Assembly: GCF_902150065.1 (NCBI RefSeq)
Contig: NC_043994.1
Span: 4,106,413-4,170,412, forward strand
Length of the DNA stretch: 64,000 nucleotides
Reading direction: 5' to 3'
Source of the DNA: Myripristis murdjan
Taxonomy: Eukaryota > Chordata > Actinopteri > Holocentriformes > Holocentridae
The notes beneath the pieces are model-generated. The model made no database searches, was not told the DNA's origin, and worked only from the letters and a program-made list of their open reading frames with translations. Below are positions 47,183 through 58,760 of this stretch, one piece after another (position 1 is the stretch's first letter; each line of letters opens with the position of its first letter). The position numbers and the translations under genes were made by a program.

Positions 47183-49190
47183 AGTGCCAGTGTTTACTGT
47201 GGATATCTAGATTTCCTTCCCCGGAGACAGACTCATGGAGTGTGGGAACCAAGACGCAGGCTAAACTAAGACATGGGCACAGACATTTTTATTAATGGGG
47301 TCAAGAGACAGGGTGGAGAGGGCTCACAGGTTCAAGTTAATAAAAGAACAGACCCCCCTAACAAAAACACACACAAACACACACTCAGACACACACACAC
47401 TTTCCCTCTCTGACCACCACCAATGATCCCAGTCCAAGCAGCCCAGTTAAACCACAGATTGTCCGACATTTCAAGGCAACAGGTGTGACTGTTTGCTCCC
47501 TGCAGCAGATTGTGTTATGTCTGCCGACTGTCAGCTTCCTCTTGGTGCCCGCACTGAGTTTCCACCAGGAAGCTGAATCAGCCGCACATCAGACAAACTG
47601 AGACATGAAAGTGGTGAGTTTGTCTTAACCCGTAGATGCAGAGGAGATTAGAGCCTTCACTCTTCCCTGAGTGGGTCAAAAATAACCTGCATTAGACTCA
47701 AAGCATTTTTCAATAATTTAGGCTGATTGTTTTCATCATGTTTGCTAAACTTTATTCAATAAACATATTAGGTGTGGCCAACAATGATTTCTAATTTAAA
47801 ATATGGTTATTTGTGTAATACATTTTAAAATGTATTTAACTTGTGGATTTCTTACCATCAAATCAAACTAGCAACCCAAATACTATATGGGCTTCCACCA
47901 AACCAGTTTCCCTTTTGGGGTTAATAAAGCTTTCTAATCTAATATAATCTAATATAATATAAACCTATAATAATGTTAGTGAGCTGTTTTGAATAACACC
48001 GTACAAATAAAGTTACTACCATTACTATTACTCACCAGCTCACTTAGCAACATGGTGTTAGCTGACTATCTAGAAAGGCTGATTTGATGATAAAAAAAAA
48101 AGAAGAAGAAGAAGAAGAAGAAGAAGACAAAAAAGCACTTCTACCATCTGTGGTAGTACATGTTATGCAATTGTTATCAAGTAAAGAAATGTATATAATA
48201 TTTATAATATTGATATGATATAATATAAAAATAATATGTAAAATAGTCTTGATAAGTGACACTATTGATATTTGAAGTGTGCTCAACAATAAATATGCTT
48301 TATATTTACTGAGGATCAAATGTTCTCATCAGCTTCCATAGGAAATGCATACAGGTCATACTTATGGAAATGTAGTAAAAAGGGTGGTAAAACAAAACAT
48401 TTATGTTCTTAAAATGTACAAATAGAAAATAAAAAAAATCTGAATGGGCCAGTATCAAAAACAAGAATCTTGGGGAATAACTAGAAAATGAAAAGATGAC
48501 ATTTTTCAATGCAAAGACATTGTAAAAAAAAACAAAAAAACAAAACAAATAAAAAACCACACAACCGACACGAGTCATTTTTGACCCACTATGAGGGCTA
48601 AAGGAAAAATCCACTCTGGAGCTCTTAAACACTCTTAAGAATCAGCTATTTGTGCCCTTGGCTTGCTGTTCTGTGGTGTATTTTTCTTATTCCAGAGAAT
48701 AAGTGGCTGATTGTAGATGATGTGATGTCACGCGGAGATATTTCCTGTTCCCCGGGGCTTTGATGATAAGCATTCTGGGAATTGTAAGAACTCACCCACT
48801 GAAATAAAAATAGATGATGCAGACTGAAGAAAAGTGGTGGACTACACCAAAAAATTCCACTCTGTCACAAAAAAACTGCACTGAATGTGACTGATTGATG
48901 ATATTGAACAGTTTAGAGTCTCCAGTGGTAGATTTTTCCTTTTAAAAAAATCCCCAATATGGCTTTGGTTTTGTCAGTGGCACCAGATTCATGATATCGA
49001 CCTCTGAAAGGCTGATGATCATGTGATTTAGTAAAACGGCTGATTTGCTGAGTGACATCTCATTGGATACAACCAATCGCCCGGGCATGAGCATCTCATG
49101 TGGACAAGTTTGCCACGTGAATAACCGGTTACCAAGGCAACGAGGAGTCCTCGTGGACACCATGTGACGCACCTGACCCTGCTTTCTGTT
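44471..49190. other. Probable long 5' intron of gja5; no coding exon seen
   Basis: It contains a CA/TG hairpin (about 45144-45265), a perfect 16-bp inverted repeat (45946-45983), a 24-bp palindrome (46316-46339), GA/TG tracts (47009-47180), a LINE-like tail (47908-47965) and an AGA repeat (48103-48126). Nothing else is recognised. Confidence 0.5.
47908..47965 (+). mobile_element. LINE/SINE-like 3' tail
   Basis: CCCTTTTGGGGTTAATAAAG followed by CTTTCTAATC and loose TAATC/TATAA repeats resembles the 3' end of fish L2-type retroposons. No body is recognisable upstream. Confidence 0.45.
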
Positions 49191-49281
49191 CCTCAGGTGA
49201 AAACCCCCTGTACCTGCAGAGTGACTGGTGAGCCTCACACACAAGCTGCATTTCAAACGCTGAGCTGCTCTCTGATTGGTT

Positions 49282-52200
49282 ATGGCAGACTGGAGCCTGC
49301 TGGGAAACTTCCTGGAGGAAGTACAGGAACATTCTACCTCTATTGGCAAGGTACCACACATACACACACACACACACACAAAGTAGTTGAATAGCAGGCA
49401 GCAAGGCACCAGTCTGACTTCCTCTGTAAATGTCGGCAAAGGAAAGTACCACACACATATAAACAGATAATAATACAAAAAAAAAAAAAAAGGTATTTTA
49501 TAATCATCCTGTTTAATTTGTGCATCCTGGTCTGGTGGCTTAGTCTTCTTATAGTAAACTGATGCAAAGTTTATGTTATTTAAAATTAAAAATTATGGGT
49601 CTTTCATTATGCCCTTTAAAATAATAAGATATGATGAAGACTTGATGAAAGTTTAGTGATCGCTGTGGGTGAATTAGGTCAAAAATGTGTCATCTTATCT
49701 TCATCGTATTATTTTAAAGAGAGTCATGACAGTCCTGAGGATGAGTTGTTTCACAGTCTTGTATGAGAAAAGTTCTTTTTTTTTTATCATCATAACTTAC
49801 ATACAGTGTTTAATTCTGTATTCTTTGACACATGTGGTATATCTTCTCCGTGTTTGTTTGCTGCCGTCCAGGTGTGGCTGACCATCCTGTTTATCTTCCG
49901 TATCCTGGTGCTCGGGACGGCTGCTGAGTCGACGTGGGGTGACGAACAAGAGGACTTCAACTGTGACACTGAGCAGCCGGGCTGTGAGAACGTCTGCTAC
50001 GACCGGGCTTTCCCTATAGCACATATACGATACTGGGTAACACACACTCTCTGTTAACCTTTTAACACCTGAGCAAACTGGCTCGACCTCTTTCAAAAAC
50101 ATGGGCGAAAAGGAAATGAGCAACTTAGCAAGCACTGACCTGATAAGTAACAGGAAAATTAGTAATAGGTTACAAGAATATGACCTGGAAAATAACAGGA
50201 AAATTAGTAAAATGATATGAGAAAATGACCTGGAAATTAGCATTAAAAAATAGAGGGACAAAGAGAAAATTATTAGAAAATTATTTTTAAAAATTTGGGC
50301 AAATTAGTTTTTTCTGATTTTTATGACTTAGTACTTTCTTTTTTTCTTTTTTTGTTTTTACTTATTATTGGTTCATTGCGTTTTTTCCCGCTTTTGAAAG
50401 TAATCAAGCCAATCTTGTCAGGTTTCATAGGATTAAATGTTTGTGAAAGACATCTGAGCACAGCCTCACAAGCCTTTCACAAGCATTTAAACAAGACATA
50501 TGACATCAATCCAGCTTTCAAAGGGTTAACGTAACATAACATTTTTTATTCTCATTTGATGTGCTTATAACTCCGATGTAGTGTATCAGTGTGTAGTGTC
50601 ATTATCTTTTTTTTTTCTTTACAAATATACATTTTTCTTCCTGATGTGTCCCCAGGTGCTCCAGATAGTGTTTGTGTCCACGCCGAGTCTGATCTACATG
50701 GGCCACGCCATGCACACTGTGCGCAGAGAGGAGAAGAGGAGACGTGAAGAAGAGGAGGGAGAGGGAAGAGCCACAGAGGACGATCCTGGAGGAGGTGGAG
50801 GAGGAGGAGGAGGAGGAGGAGAGGGGAGAGGAGAGGGAGGAGGACACAAACAGGAGAAGAAGAGGCAGAAGGATGAAGGAGGAGAGAAGGATGACGGTGC
50901 CTCAGCAGGCCGTGTGCGTCTGAAGGGGGCGCTGCTGCAGACGTACATACTGAGCATCCTGATACGAAGCATCATGGAGGTACAGCACTACTGCTGCTAC
51001 TGCATCTACAACAACTAATACTGTATATTATACTGCATATTATAGTGACTCTGACTCAAATCACGTTTTTCGCTCACTTCACTGGTGTAAAGATGAGTGA
51101 AAATCTTGAGTGCTTGCAGTATCTGTATATAACACATAACACAGAGATAGAATGTAGTGTAGCAGGCCTAATCTAGCACAATCCTAATCTACAAAACACA
51201 AGACATCCTACCATTGTGCACTTCACTCAGCGTAGTCCTAATAACTACTACTTTTACTGCTATTGCTGCTACTACCGCAGCTACTAATACTAATACTGAT
51301 TCTACCGCAACTGCTACTACTGCTATACTACGGCCACTGCTACTACTCCTGCAACTACTACCAGTACTCTTACCAGTGCTCCAACTAATACTAATACTAA
51401 TACTAATACTAATACTACTAATCGTAATACTACTGCATATCGCACTGCAGTAGTATTAGGCAGCATGCTGCAAAGGGCCTGGGGTGCTGTGACCCGACTC
51501 TGTTTTATTTTTAATTAGACTACTACTTAATAAAGTACATTCTAACTTTGAAAGCACTATGCAAATAATGATTATTATTACTTATGTTCAAGTTTATTCA
51601 TAGCATTTAATCAGGTCTCACAAGGCTTTACAGGCCTAGAAAACAAAATGCTACAATTATTGTCATGATCATTAGATGGAGTTACAGTATAGTAATATAT
51701 TTGTACACAAGTGAATACTTTTTCTTCACTTTTTCCTCTGTCATCCATAGAGCACAGACTTCCAATGATTAGTTCAAGAATATGGCTAGGTAATTGAATG
51801 TTTGCTCATGCTGAAGCTATTCAATTTGAAAAAAAATTAAAAAAAATAAATAAAAAATGGTTAAGTAAAGCTCATTAGAATGCAAAATGTCAAAAAATAA
51901 ATTCACTGAGCCCCTGAATTCTACAAGTCCTCTGTTTGATCAGGAGAAACAGCTGAACTGCTGAATACCATGAATGAAACCGACTGACTGTGACTGGCAC
52001 CTTCCTGCAGGTGGTGTTCCTGTGTCTGCAGTACTTCCTGTATGGAATCTTCCTCCATCCTCTGTACGTCTGCAAGGTAAAATCACAAAATAACATGGAA
52101 CGGTGAACTTAAATTAACTTCTCAAAAAAAAAAAAAAAAAAAAAAACATGAGTATTGGGCTAAAATCCTACATGTGGAGCTGTCCTCATCATCCCCGCCT

Positions 52201-53983
52201 CTCTGTGTCTCGCAGGCCTGGCCGTGTCCCCATCCGGTAAACTGCTACGTGTCCAGACCCACAGAGAAGAACGTCTTCATCGTGTTCATGCTGGTTGTGT
52301 CGGGCGTCTCCCTGGTCCTCAGTGTGCTCGAGCTGCAGCACCTGGCATGGAGGCACTGCTGCAGGTGGGAAGACTGTGTGCTGCTGTGCTGTTATCCATG
52401 GGAGAATCATTCTAGACCTTCAGAACAAGGCCATTTTTGCACATTGAGGTCATTTTTGCCACGATTAGGTCTTCGGTTAGGAGTTAAGATTAGAGTTAGG
52501 TTTAGGCTTAGTTTAGGATATGTGTTAAGGTAAGGCGTGTAGTGGAGAGGGTTAGAATTAATGGCAAGAGAATGAATGCAGCAGCCAATGGAGCAGCCTC
52601 ATTATGATTCACTGCAAAAACTCAAAATCTTACCAAGATTATTTGTCTTATTTCAAGTCCAAAATGTCTTACTACTAGTCAAAATATCTCATTACACTTA
52701 AAATAAGACATGATCACCTCAGAAGTAAATTGTTTTTAGACAATTATCTCTTGTTTCAAGTGAAAATTTGCTTGTTTCATTGGCAAAATTTGTTTCTTGT
52801 TTCTAGCTCATTTTCACTTATTTCAAGTGAATTTTCACTTTTTCCACTGGCAAATTTTGCCAATGAAACAAGCAAATTGTCTAAAAACAATTTACTTCTA
52901 AGGTGATCATGTCTTATTTTAAGTGTAATGAGATATTTTGACTAGGAATAAGACATTTTTGACTTGAAATAAAACAATCTTGGTAAGATTTTGACTTTTT
53001 GCAGTGTAGACATACTAGTAGGGCTGAGTGATACAGACTCAAACAATCAAACACAGTATCTTTGACGTAATACCTCAATATTGTTATTGTGATGATATTG
53101 CTGAGATGACTGGTAGTGCTTTTAAAAGATATTTACACACGTTTTTTATTGAACAATCATTATTAATGTCAATCCGATGACTAAGCAAATATTAGAACAG
53201 CTAGAACAGTCTATTAAGTTCAGAAAACTGCCCCCCCCCTTTACTGTAAAACCAGGAAAAGAAAATATTTATGCCATATCATGACATTATGACAGTCAAA
53301 ATCCCAATCAGTATCTAATCTTGACATGTCGCCCAGCCATGCGTGTGAGGATGTGGGTCTGTGTGTGTATCTGGGTAAACAGCAGCATCCTCCAGTGACT
53401 CAGGTTAAGCTTCCTGAAATTAAATGTGGAGTCCAGGCTGTTTTAGCCGAAACCCCCATTAGATGACTGTGTGAAACTGTGTGTGTGTTGCAGGCGGCTG
53501 TTCAGCAGAGGGAAGGCCGTTGCCCCCAGCCACGCCACACTGGCAAGACAGCTGTCTCTCTCCCCTCCGCCACCATCGACCCCGCCCCCAGACTTCACCC
53601 AGTGTGTGATTGGCTCTCCGCACTTTCTGCCCCTGCCTTACCCCAACCACCGCCTGCACAGCCAGCAGAACTGTGAAAACATGGCTGCTGAGAGGCACAA
53701 AATGGCCGCTGCCGTGGAGGAAAACTTCCTCCAGATGAGCTGCTACTCGCCTGCAGGGGAGAAAGCCGGATGCGGTCAAACTCAGAAGGGCAGCTACCAG
53801 GGGAGCGAGGCTAACTGCTACAGCCCTGGCAGCGGGGAAGCTGGCTGCCCTCCGATCCAAAATGGCGGTCCAGGTGGGCCGGTGCTTTGCCAGAATGGAG
53901 CAGTCCTTCAGAAGGACAAGCGACGATTCAGCAAAACCAGTGGAAGCAGCAGCCGGACAAGGGCTGATGATCTTGCTGTTTAG
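49282..53983 (+). CDS. gja5: Gap junction protein alpha 5 (connexin 40/41.8-like)
   Basis: This connexin forms gap-junction channels between cells; fish gja5 paralogs act in vessels, heart and pigment-cell patterning. Six coding exons (49282-49350, 49872-50036, 50656-50979, 52011-52076, 52216-52364, 53494-53983) join to 420 residues (human GJA5 358). Order: N-terminal helix [22 protein letters not shown]1 ([15 protein letters not shown]), first loop with [12 protein letters not shown] (C-X6-C-X3-C), TM2 ([17 protein letters not shown]), cytoplasmic loop with a G/E/R-rich stretch, TM3 ([17 protein letters not shown]), second loop [12 protein letters not shown] (C-X4-C-X5-C), [14 protein letters not shown] (TM4) and a C-tail with TPPPDFTQC and a RTRADDLAV end. 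[20 protein letters not shown] and TPPPDF identify GJA5 within the alpha group. Five introns cut the coding region, which is unusual for an alpha connexin. Confidence 0.93.
49376..49434 (+). repeat. Short duplicated segment, copy 2, just after gja5 exon 1
   Basis: AGTTGAATAGCAGGCAGCAA and GGCACCAGTCTGACTTCCTC follow a CA tract that begins within a few bases of the gja5 exon 1 donor. The partner is at 43857-43914. Confidence 0.8.
50060..50439 (+). mobile_element. Dispersed repeat family B, copy with inverted ends (MITE-like), gja5 intron
   Basis: The left end (TTTAACACCTGAGCAAACTG, then GGCTCGACCTCTTTCAAAAA) and the right end read in reverse (ATTTAATCCTATGAAACCTG, then GATTGGCTTGATTACTTTC) are related, giving diverged terminal inverted repeats. 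No coding capacity. Other copies: 37820-38205 and, reversed, 56445-57058. Confidence 0.65.
51215..51450. repeat. Trinucleotide-rich low-complexity tract
   Basis: Mixed CTA/CTG/ACT triplets (for example CTACTACTG and ACTAATACTAATACTAATAC) form an imperfect repeat in the third coding-region intron of gja5. Confidence 0.85.
52610..53006. mobile_element. Fold-back MITE, copy 2 (gja5 intron)
   Basis: Ends read CACTGCAAAAACTCAAAATC and, in reverse, CACTGCAAAAAGTCAAAATC. Internal blocks match 21324-21768 closely, with one shorter arm (397 bp against 445). It lies in the last gja5 intron. Confidence 0.9.
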
Positions 53984-54002
53984 AAAGCAGGGACAGACAG
54001 AT

Positions 54003-54003
<1 letters not shown>

Positions 54004-54070
<67 letters not shown>
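54004..54070. repeat. CA microsatellite after gja5 stop
   Basis: About 33 CA units begin some 20 bases after the gja5 stop codon and so lie in its 3' UTR. Confidence 0.95.
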
Positions 54071-54072
<2 letters not shown>

Positions 54073-56444
54073 AAGGGTCTGATGATCTGATGAAGTGTAA
54101 ACTGACAGATCTATCAGGCCATTTTACAACCTGACACATGCACATACACACATGTATGCCCTCCCATGTAAGACAGCTGGAGGAATTAGAGCCTTCCCAT
54201 TTAGTATAAACACTAATCCTGTCTGTCTGTCTGTCTGTCTGTCTTTAGGCTTAAAACTGTCTGCCTGCACCTCTTGATATTTCTCTGTCTGTCCTTTGAG
54301 CCAATGATTAAAAGACTGTTCCTCATGACCGTACCTGTGTTCAACAGCCATGAATCAGCCAGACAGACGTTCAGAAGTGGGGCAACAACAAAACTGTGCA
54401 GCAGACTCCTGGCTGTTCTTACCAAAGACACTGACTGGACTTTGAGGCCTTCAAACTGCCATGCAAGTCTGTACTGACATGTTTTGAATCTCCAATGTAC
54501 TTGCGGAGACAATGCAGTTCATTTGGAGCACCGATGTTTGATTTCACCTGAGAGCAAACAACCTTTCCCTTCACTGTTTCCTACAGATATGAACTGGCCT
54601 GATACTGCAACATGCGGCCGTTAGATCAGTGCAGTTTGAAAAGATCACCGGCTCTCAGGGTTTGTTCCCTTGTGATGTAGCAGTCACAGTTCAGCGCTGC
54701 CACTGCCACAGGCTCGGTTTGATCCCCCATCAGGGAACAAAATGTGCTGTAGTGAGAGTTTGTTGAGTCTACTGTTGCCTTTAAAGACTCAGCCAAGTCA
54801 ACCAAGCTGAGAACAGGGAGTTTTTTTTTTTTTTTTTTTTTTTTTTTCACTTAGAGAGACTGCCAGTTTCGGCTGGGCAAGTCTTCTGCTGAGAGGAACA
54901 TTTACGCACAATATCCTCTCAGCTAGATGAAGTTTATTTTATCTCGTCTTGTAAGTTATCAGGTCGTCATGATTGGACTGATGAAGGACCAGCCTCTCTG
55001 CCTGGTCTGTGGAGGATTCAGCTCCCAGGTCTGTTTCATGGACAAGCTGTGATGATGCTGTCAAACAAGCTGTTTTGTTTACAGACCGAGAACATATCCA
55101 GGAAACCAACATTAGAGCCTTACGTCTGAACGCTGAGGGCCTCGGGAACTTTTTTAAGCCTCCAGTGATTGAGGTTTTACTTGCAGAACTAAATCCTTTG
55201 CCAAACCAGCCAAAATTTTACTGATTAGCTGGAACTGCATTTGCTGTTGTGCCATATTTCCATCAGGAAGCAGCAGAAAGTATGGCGGCATGTGTAATGT
55301 CAGTGACAGCACTACATACTGGAAGGCAGCAGGTTAACAGAGCACTTTCAGTTCTAGGGTCCTGCCTGCTGTTTATGGTTAATAGTTAACAATAATGTAG
55401 GTTGCTTTTATTACCACTTTACTATTATTGGCACTTTACAAGAAAAATGTGTTTATTTTATTTTTCATCACCCATGTATCCATGAGTCGAAGCACATGAC
55501 TGAATGTTTTGTTTGACTTTTGACTACAGCACTGCCTGATTTACTAGTTCAGCAGGCTATTTCATCCACTGAACCAGAGCCTGGCTCGCTAAAGCACATT
55601 TAAGTTCTGAGTAAAAAAATAAATAAATAAATCTCCAAAAATATGAAGCTTGGAGCATGCACATTATGCTGACATTATTTTCAGCTGAAGTGCTGTTAGC
55701 GGCATCTATAAACTACTACAGCTATTGCTTACTATTTATCATTTCTTTCGTTTATAATGTTTTAATGTGGTAATTGTTTGGTTGCCTAATCAGTTTGGAT
55801 ACCATGTGATAACTAAGTTAACTACTATAAAGTCTATCATAATGGATATTGCTACTATTGGACTAAAGCATAATGCACTACCTTTTACTCCTTCTGTCAC
55901 CACTGACATGTAAAGTGTTCTGTTTATTTGCAGAAGCTTAAATGTTTAAAATTTGTACTGTCGGAAAATGTATGCTTGATATTAAGTATGGATGGTTATT
56001 ATTAGCAGTGAGAGCATTAAAAAAAATTTTTTCTTATACAATAGTTTTTACCTTTATTATGGTCTCTTTTAGGTGTTTCTGCTGGGTTGATAATAATACA
56101 TTTGTACATGTACAAGATAAAACTAGGCAAAATCTATATCTATAAGTATATAATTTTTTCTAAAGCCCATAGCAAATGGGAATTTTCAGAGGCAATTCAA
56201 AAAGGCAATGATGCCTTTACTGTGGAGTTTTGGGACTGGTAACTGGGACAAAATCAAAGTATTCAATAGTGGGGTATAAGGAAAAAAACTGTCAAGTGTA
56301 ATATTATTGGTGTAATTGATTGATTGCTTAAAGATTGTAGCTTTGATGCCAGCCAAAATGTTGAGCCCACTAGCCAGCACAACCCTGTGCTGCTGTGTTA
56401 GCTTCTCTGTAATAGATGTCTGAAAAGAAAAAAAGATAATGACC

Positions 56445-56593
56445 CAAAAACTGGCCATTGGGCATTTTTTCCCTCATTTTTTTTTTTTTTTTTTTTTTTT
56501 TTTTGTAATTTTCTAATAATTTTCTTTCTTTCTTTGGTTCAATTTTCAGGTTGTTCTTTCTTTTTTTCCTCATTGCTCACTGTCTTTTTCCTG
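56445..56593 (-). repeat. Family B segment, copy R1 (left partner)
   Basis: TGGCCATTGGGCATTTTTTC, a T tract, GTAATTTTCTAATAATTTTC, TTTGGTTCAATTTTCAGG and CTCATTGCTCACTGTC are repeated almost exactly at 56863-57013. Copy R1 stops abruptly where the segment S1 begins. Confidence 0.85.
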
Positions 56594-56596
56594 TCT

Positions 56597-56838
56597 TGTG
56601 TGAACTGCCCTCTGTATCTCATGCCTGTTCTGAGCTCTGAGAAAGTAACAAACAAATATCTTTGGCCTCTAAAATGGATCATTTTGCACATATAGTCCGA
56701 CGATCATACATCACAAAACAAAAATAAATAAAAAAAAAAAATTAAAAAAAAAAATCCTGATGGGTGATAATTGGAATCCAAGTATACAATTACTAACTCA
56801 ATGAATTAAGTTAAAGATAGCCTTTATTTTAGCCCGGT
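56597..56838 (+). repeat. Duplicated 240-bp segment S1 (partner S2 at 59496-59734)
   Basis: From TGTGTGAACTGCCCTCTGTA to TTTATTTTAGCCCGGT the two copies agree nearly throughout, with a few substitutions and length changes in an A-run. They are direct and 2.9 kb apart. S1 is wedged between two copies of a family B segment. Confidence 0.92.
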
Positions 56839-56862
56839 AACTTGAAGTACAAAAAAAAAAAA

Positions 56863-56887
56863 TTGGCCATTAGACATTTTTTCCCTC

Positions 56888-56921
<34 letters not shown>

Positions 56922-57058
56922 TAATTTTCTAATAATTTTCTTTCTTTCTTTGGTTCAATTTTCAGGTTGTTCTTTCTTTTTTTCCTCATTGCTCACTGTC
57001 TTTTTCCCCATATTTTTGAAGGAAATCAAGCCAATCTGCTCAGGTTTCAAAGGGTTAA
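56863..57058 (-). repeat. Family B segment, copy R2 (right partner)
   Basis: It repeats R1 and continues into GGAAATCAAGCCAATCTGCT and CAGGTTTCAAAGGGTTAAT, the reverse complement of the family B left end seen at 37820 and 50060. Confidence 0.8.
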
Positions 57059-57778
57059 TCTTAACATGTGACTACCAACCACTAATGTGTGCCTCTATGA
57101 AAATATATTGGCTTGTTATGCACACAAGATTTGTTTGCTGTGACAGCTCAATGAGCAAAGCTGACGTTATCAAAGGACAAAATTGATCTGATTTATTTAT
57201 GGTAAAATTACTGGCTCCTTGTCAGCTACAGAGCAGAAATGATCCAACTGAACTGAGACAGACGAGTTGCAACGTCCAAGGCACTCTTCTCCTCTCTTAA
57301 GTAAAAAAATGTCAAAAGCCAGATTTGGCAACACAAGACTCTGCACAGCCACCGTCACCAAGACCCACCAACATGGCTGACAGAGTGTGTTACATCACCT
57401 GAAAACCCTCCTCAGCGGCCCAGATTCCTAAAACGCCTCGATGGTCGTAAGTCAATCTGACTCCCCAGCTTCCTCCCTTTCTTCTCACACAGCTGACAAA
57501 TATCCAGGCAGGCAGACATGCAGGCTGCTGAGAAAAGCTGCATAGTTTAAGAGAGGGGCACCCTGGGAGAAAAGAAAGTAATCTCGCCTGGTTCCCATGG
57601 CAAATGTCCAGCTGGAAGCAGGGGCTGATGGGAGAATTCCCATGATTACATCAAGTATGTTTGGGAACAGTAACACTGAAGGTCTTCCTGTTTCCCTCTC
57701 CCCTCTGTGGCAGGACTAACATTTAAAATATGCAAAAAGTCAAGGTAGTGTATACCCGTAATCCACAGCCACTCAATA

Positions 57779-58760
57779 GGGGAGAGTGGGGTAATTTGTG
57801 CCAAGGGGCAAGTAGTGCCACCCCTGTTATCTAGAAAACCATAGAAGAAGTTGGTCATGTGACCACATATTTTTGAAGAGGCATCCATTTCACTCATCCT
57901 GCAAAGATGGGAGACACATGGCTTGAGAGGTAAGCACATTTAAGTTCAAAAAACCTTTTTTTGCCCTCCAAAGTAAAATTTCTATGATCAAGGTTTTTTG
58001 ATTGCTGTGTTTGAACAATTATAGAAAACTTTGAAAACAGTTCACACAGGTTTTAGTACTTTAGTAAGCTACACCATGAGTCTATACAGTTAGCATGATG
58101 TTAGCTCAAAACAGCTGGGGGATGCATTTTTTTCAAAATGGTGGGTTTGGGGTAATTTGTGCCGAAGGGCCTTGGGGTAAGTTGTGCCAGTGGCACAACT
58201 TGTGATTACATACTATATATTACTTTATTGTATTTTATTGTTATTGTACATTGTCTTCTTACCTTTGATCACTAAAACTATTCAGATTCAGATGAAGATG
58301 ATTTGCAGGTGCTCATTTTGGAAGTTTTATTTTGTTCTGGGTATGTGTTCATGTGGCACTTGGCCTTGTTATAGAAAAGTGACCTGTGATCTTGTTAAAA
58401 TAAGAAATAAATGTTAAATAAATAATTTTGTATTGAATTTGTTTTGCTTTTATATAGAATTATCATTTTTGAGATTAAAATGATCTGTTTTACTTCAATT
58501 ATCAATGGCACAATTTACCCCAGTGTATTCTCTCTAATGGCACAATTTACCCCGCACCGGGGGCAAGTTGTGCCACAAAACCACTTTTTTTTCGAAAGCT
58601 ATATTTCTCAAACAGTTTATATAAGATCCAAAGTGATTGTTCCCAGGGATGCACAACATCCTAAATTATATATGCATATTTTAGTTGGAGGCATTACTGT
58701 AATCCCCTCGCTTTAAAGGCACATTAAGTAAAAATTGGCACTACTTACCCCACTCTCCCG
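57779..58760. mobile_element. TA-flanked terminal-inverted-repeat element with many internal motif copies
   Basis: The 982-bp element starts GGGGAGAGTGGGGTAATTTG and ends, in reverse, CGGGAGAGTGGGGTAAGTAG, both continuing to TGCCA. TA lies at both flanks (57777-57778 and 58761-58762). The motif GGGGTAAnTTGTGCC or its complement recurs about eight times (near 57788, 57815, 58151, 58173, 58506, 58539, 58560 and 58737). No transposase frame is present. It is a non-autonomous DNA transposon; TA suggests a Tc1/mariner-type host enzyme, but this is not proven. Confidence 0.8.

Larger units (their letters stand above)
53984..57000 (+). other. gja5 3' region and intergenic sequence
   Basis: A long CA tract (54004-54070) directly follows the stop, then a CTGT repeat (54221-54244). 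The gja5 3' end is not clear; AATAAA-like sites near 55617-55630 are in A-rich sequence and weak. No further coding exon was recognised. Confidence 0.4.

Noticed and set aside
50581-51018. Single long frame that might be an independent gene
   Set aside because: Only 50656-50979 is coding, as an internal gja5 exon; the rest is intron on both sides.
53459-54070. 203-codon minus-strand frame
   Set aside because: It is antisense to the last gja5 exon plus a CA tract and shows no protein similarity.
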